Below are positions 33,755-33,984 of a stretch of 33,984 nt of DNA, piece after piece. The number at the start of each line of letters is the position of its first letter. The stretch's first letter is position 1. Source of the stretch: Tannerellaceae bacterium (GTDB lineage: Bacteria; Bacteroidota; Bacteroidia; Bacteroidales; Tannerellaceae). Below the pieces are notes generated by a model that had not been told where the DNA came from, searched no databases, and was given only the letters and a program-made list of their open reading frames with translations. The translations under genes were made by a program, and so were the position numbers. Where the stretch lies: the NCBI GenBank assembly GCA_031274415.1, contig JAISQD010000069.1, positions 1 to 33,984 of the forward strand, read 5' to 3'.

Positions 33755-33984
33755 ATGTTTCAAGACTGGAAAGAGAGAGCAAAAGAGAATCCGCAAGTAT
33801 CCATGCATTTGCTTTGGGATGTTGACAAGTCGGATATTGACTGGTACGCCATGCGGCGCCTTGTCGTACAAAGAGTGATTGAGCGGGGATGGGAAAACGA
33901 TTACTACGCCATCCTCAACCTTTACGGAGGAATAGAGGGCGTACGGGAAATCATTAAAGAGATACGGGAAGTCCTCAGTCCGCG
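33755..33984 (+). CDS. Partial gene, DUF6922-like protein (N-terminal part)
   Basis: An uninterrupted frame starts at ATG 33755 and runs off the window after 76 codons. The protein begins MFQDWKERAKENPQVSMHLL and continues with LWDVDKSDIDWYAMRRLVVQRVIERGWEND and YYAILNLYGGIEGVREIIKEI. From memory this pattern (WD/Y...DW...VVQRV.ERG...Y...YGG...I) fits small Bacteroidota proteins called DUF6922, often encoded before a nucleotidyltransferase of AbiEii type. The partner gene would lie outside the window, so this cannot be checked here. The frame is too short at the edge to name with certainty. Confidence 0.6.
   Translation, partial: MFQDWKERAKENPQVSMHLLWDVDKSDIDWYAMRRLVVQRVIERGWENDYYAILNLYGGIEGVREIIKEIREVLSP

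Overview
The window comes from a member of the phylum Bacteroidota, most likely the order Bacteroidales. Many genes are preceded by the phylum's own promoter (-33 TTTG, about 19-21 bases, -7 TAnnTTTG) instead of an E. coli type -35/-10. Further signs are an ECF sigma factor of the large Bacteroidales family, an anti-sigma-like protein with the NPFTVPDGY start typical of the group, Bacteroidota outer-membrane barrels and a Bacteroidota-style alpha-2-macroglobulin lipoprotein. I do not commit to a genus.

Layout. 1-233 holds no supported gene. 234-2287 holds an orphan ECF sigma factor and a dGTPase, each with its own promoter. 2301-4889 (minus) holds frr-rsgA, a tRNA-Lys(CUU) with promoter and terminator, and a WalJ/YycJ-like metallo-hydrolase. 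4904-7596 (minus) holds a type I asparaginase, a TRIC-like channel and trpS. 7759-12089 (plus) holds an MFS transporter, hisS and a GH30 lipoprotein glycosidase. 12235-14177 is groES-groEL, closed by a strong terminator, facing a ZIP-type zinc transporter (14244-15041, minus). 15109-16637 is a sigma factor / anti-sigma-like membrane protein / Spy-like periplasmic protein module. 16796-19553 holds a Tat-exported Gfo/Idh/MocA oxidoreductase and an outer-membrane barrel with a duplicated N-terminal module. 19571-22662 (minus) holds priA and a small barrel. 22767-24261 holds fabI and a TsaC/Sua5-family gene.

The right third (24262-33658) differs from the rest: visibly richer in G+C, all on the minus strand, and full of short-repeat structure. 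A 1843-residue alpha-2-macroglobulin lipoprotein is followed by two MacB/FtsX-type permeases and their ATPase. Three of the spacers around these genes carry heptanucleotide repeats (ATTACGA and TTCACTA types). The 28 kb spacer also carries a cluster of related small hairpins. Beyond the ATPase gene, between convergent genes, lies a 90-bp array of seven dyads spaced exactly 11 bp apart that is also an overall inverted repeat. A truncated gene (33755 to the edge) starts divergently from the macroglobulin gene and resembles DUF6922-type proteins.

Most genes are housekeeping (translation, protein folding, replication restart, fatty acid synthesis, dNTP control) and ordinary. The best candidates for undescribed biology are the non-coding structures at 24358-24447, 25191-25222, 27819-28024 and 28084-28146, and the pairing of a macroglobulin with an ABC exporter-type system.
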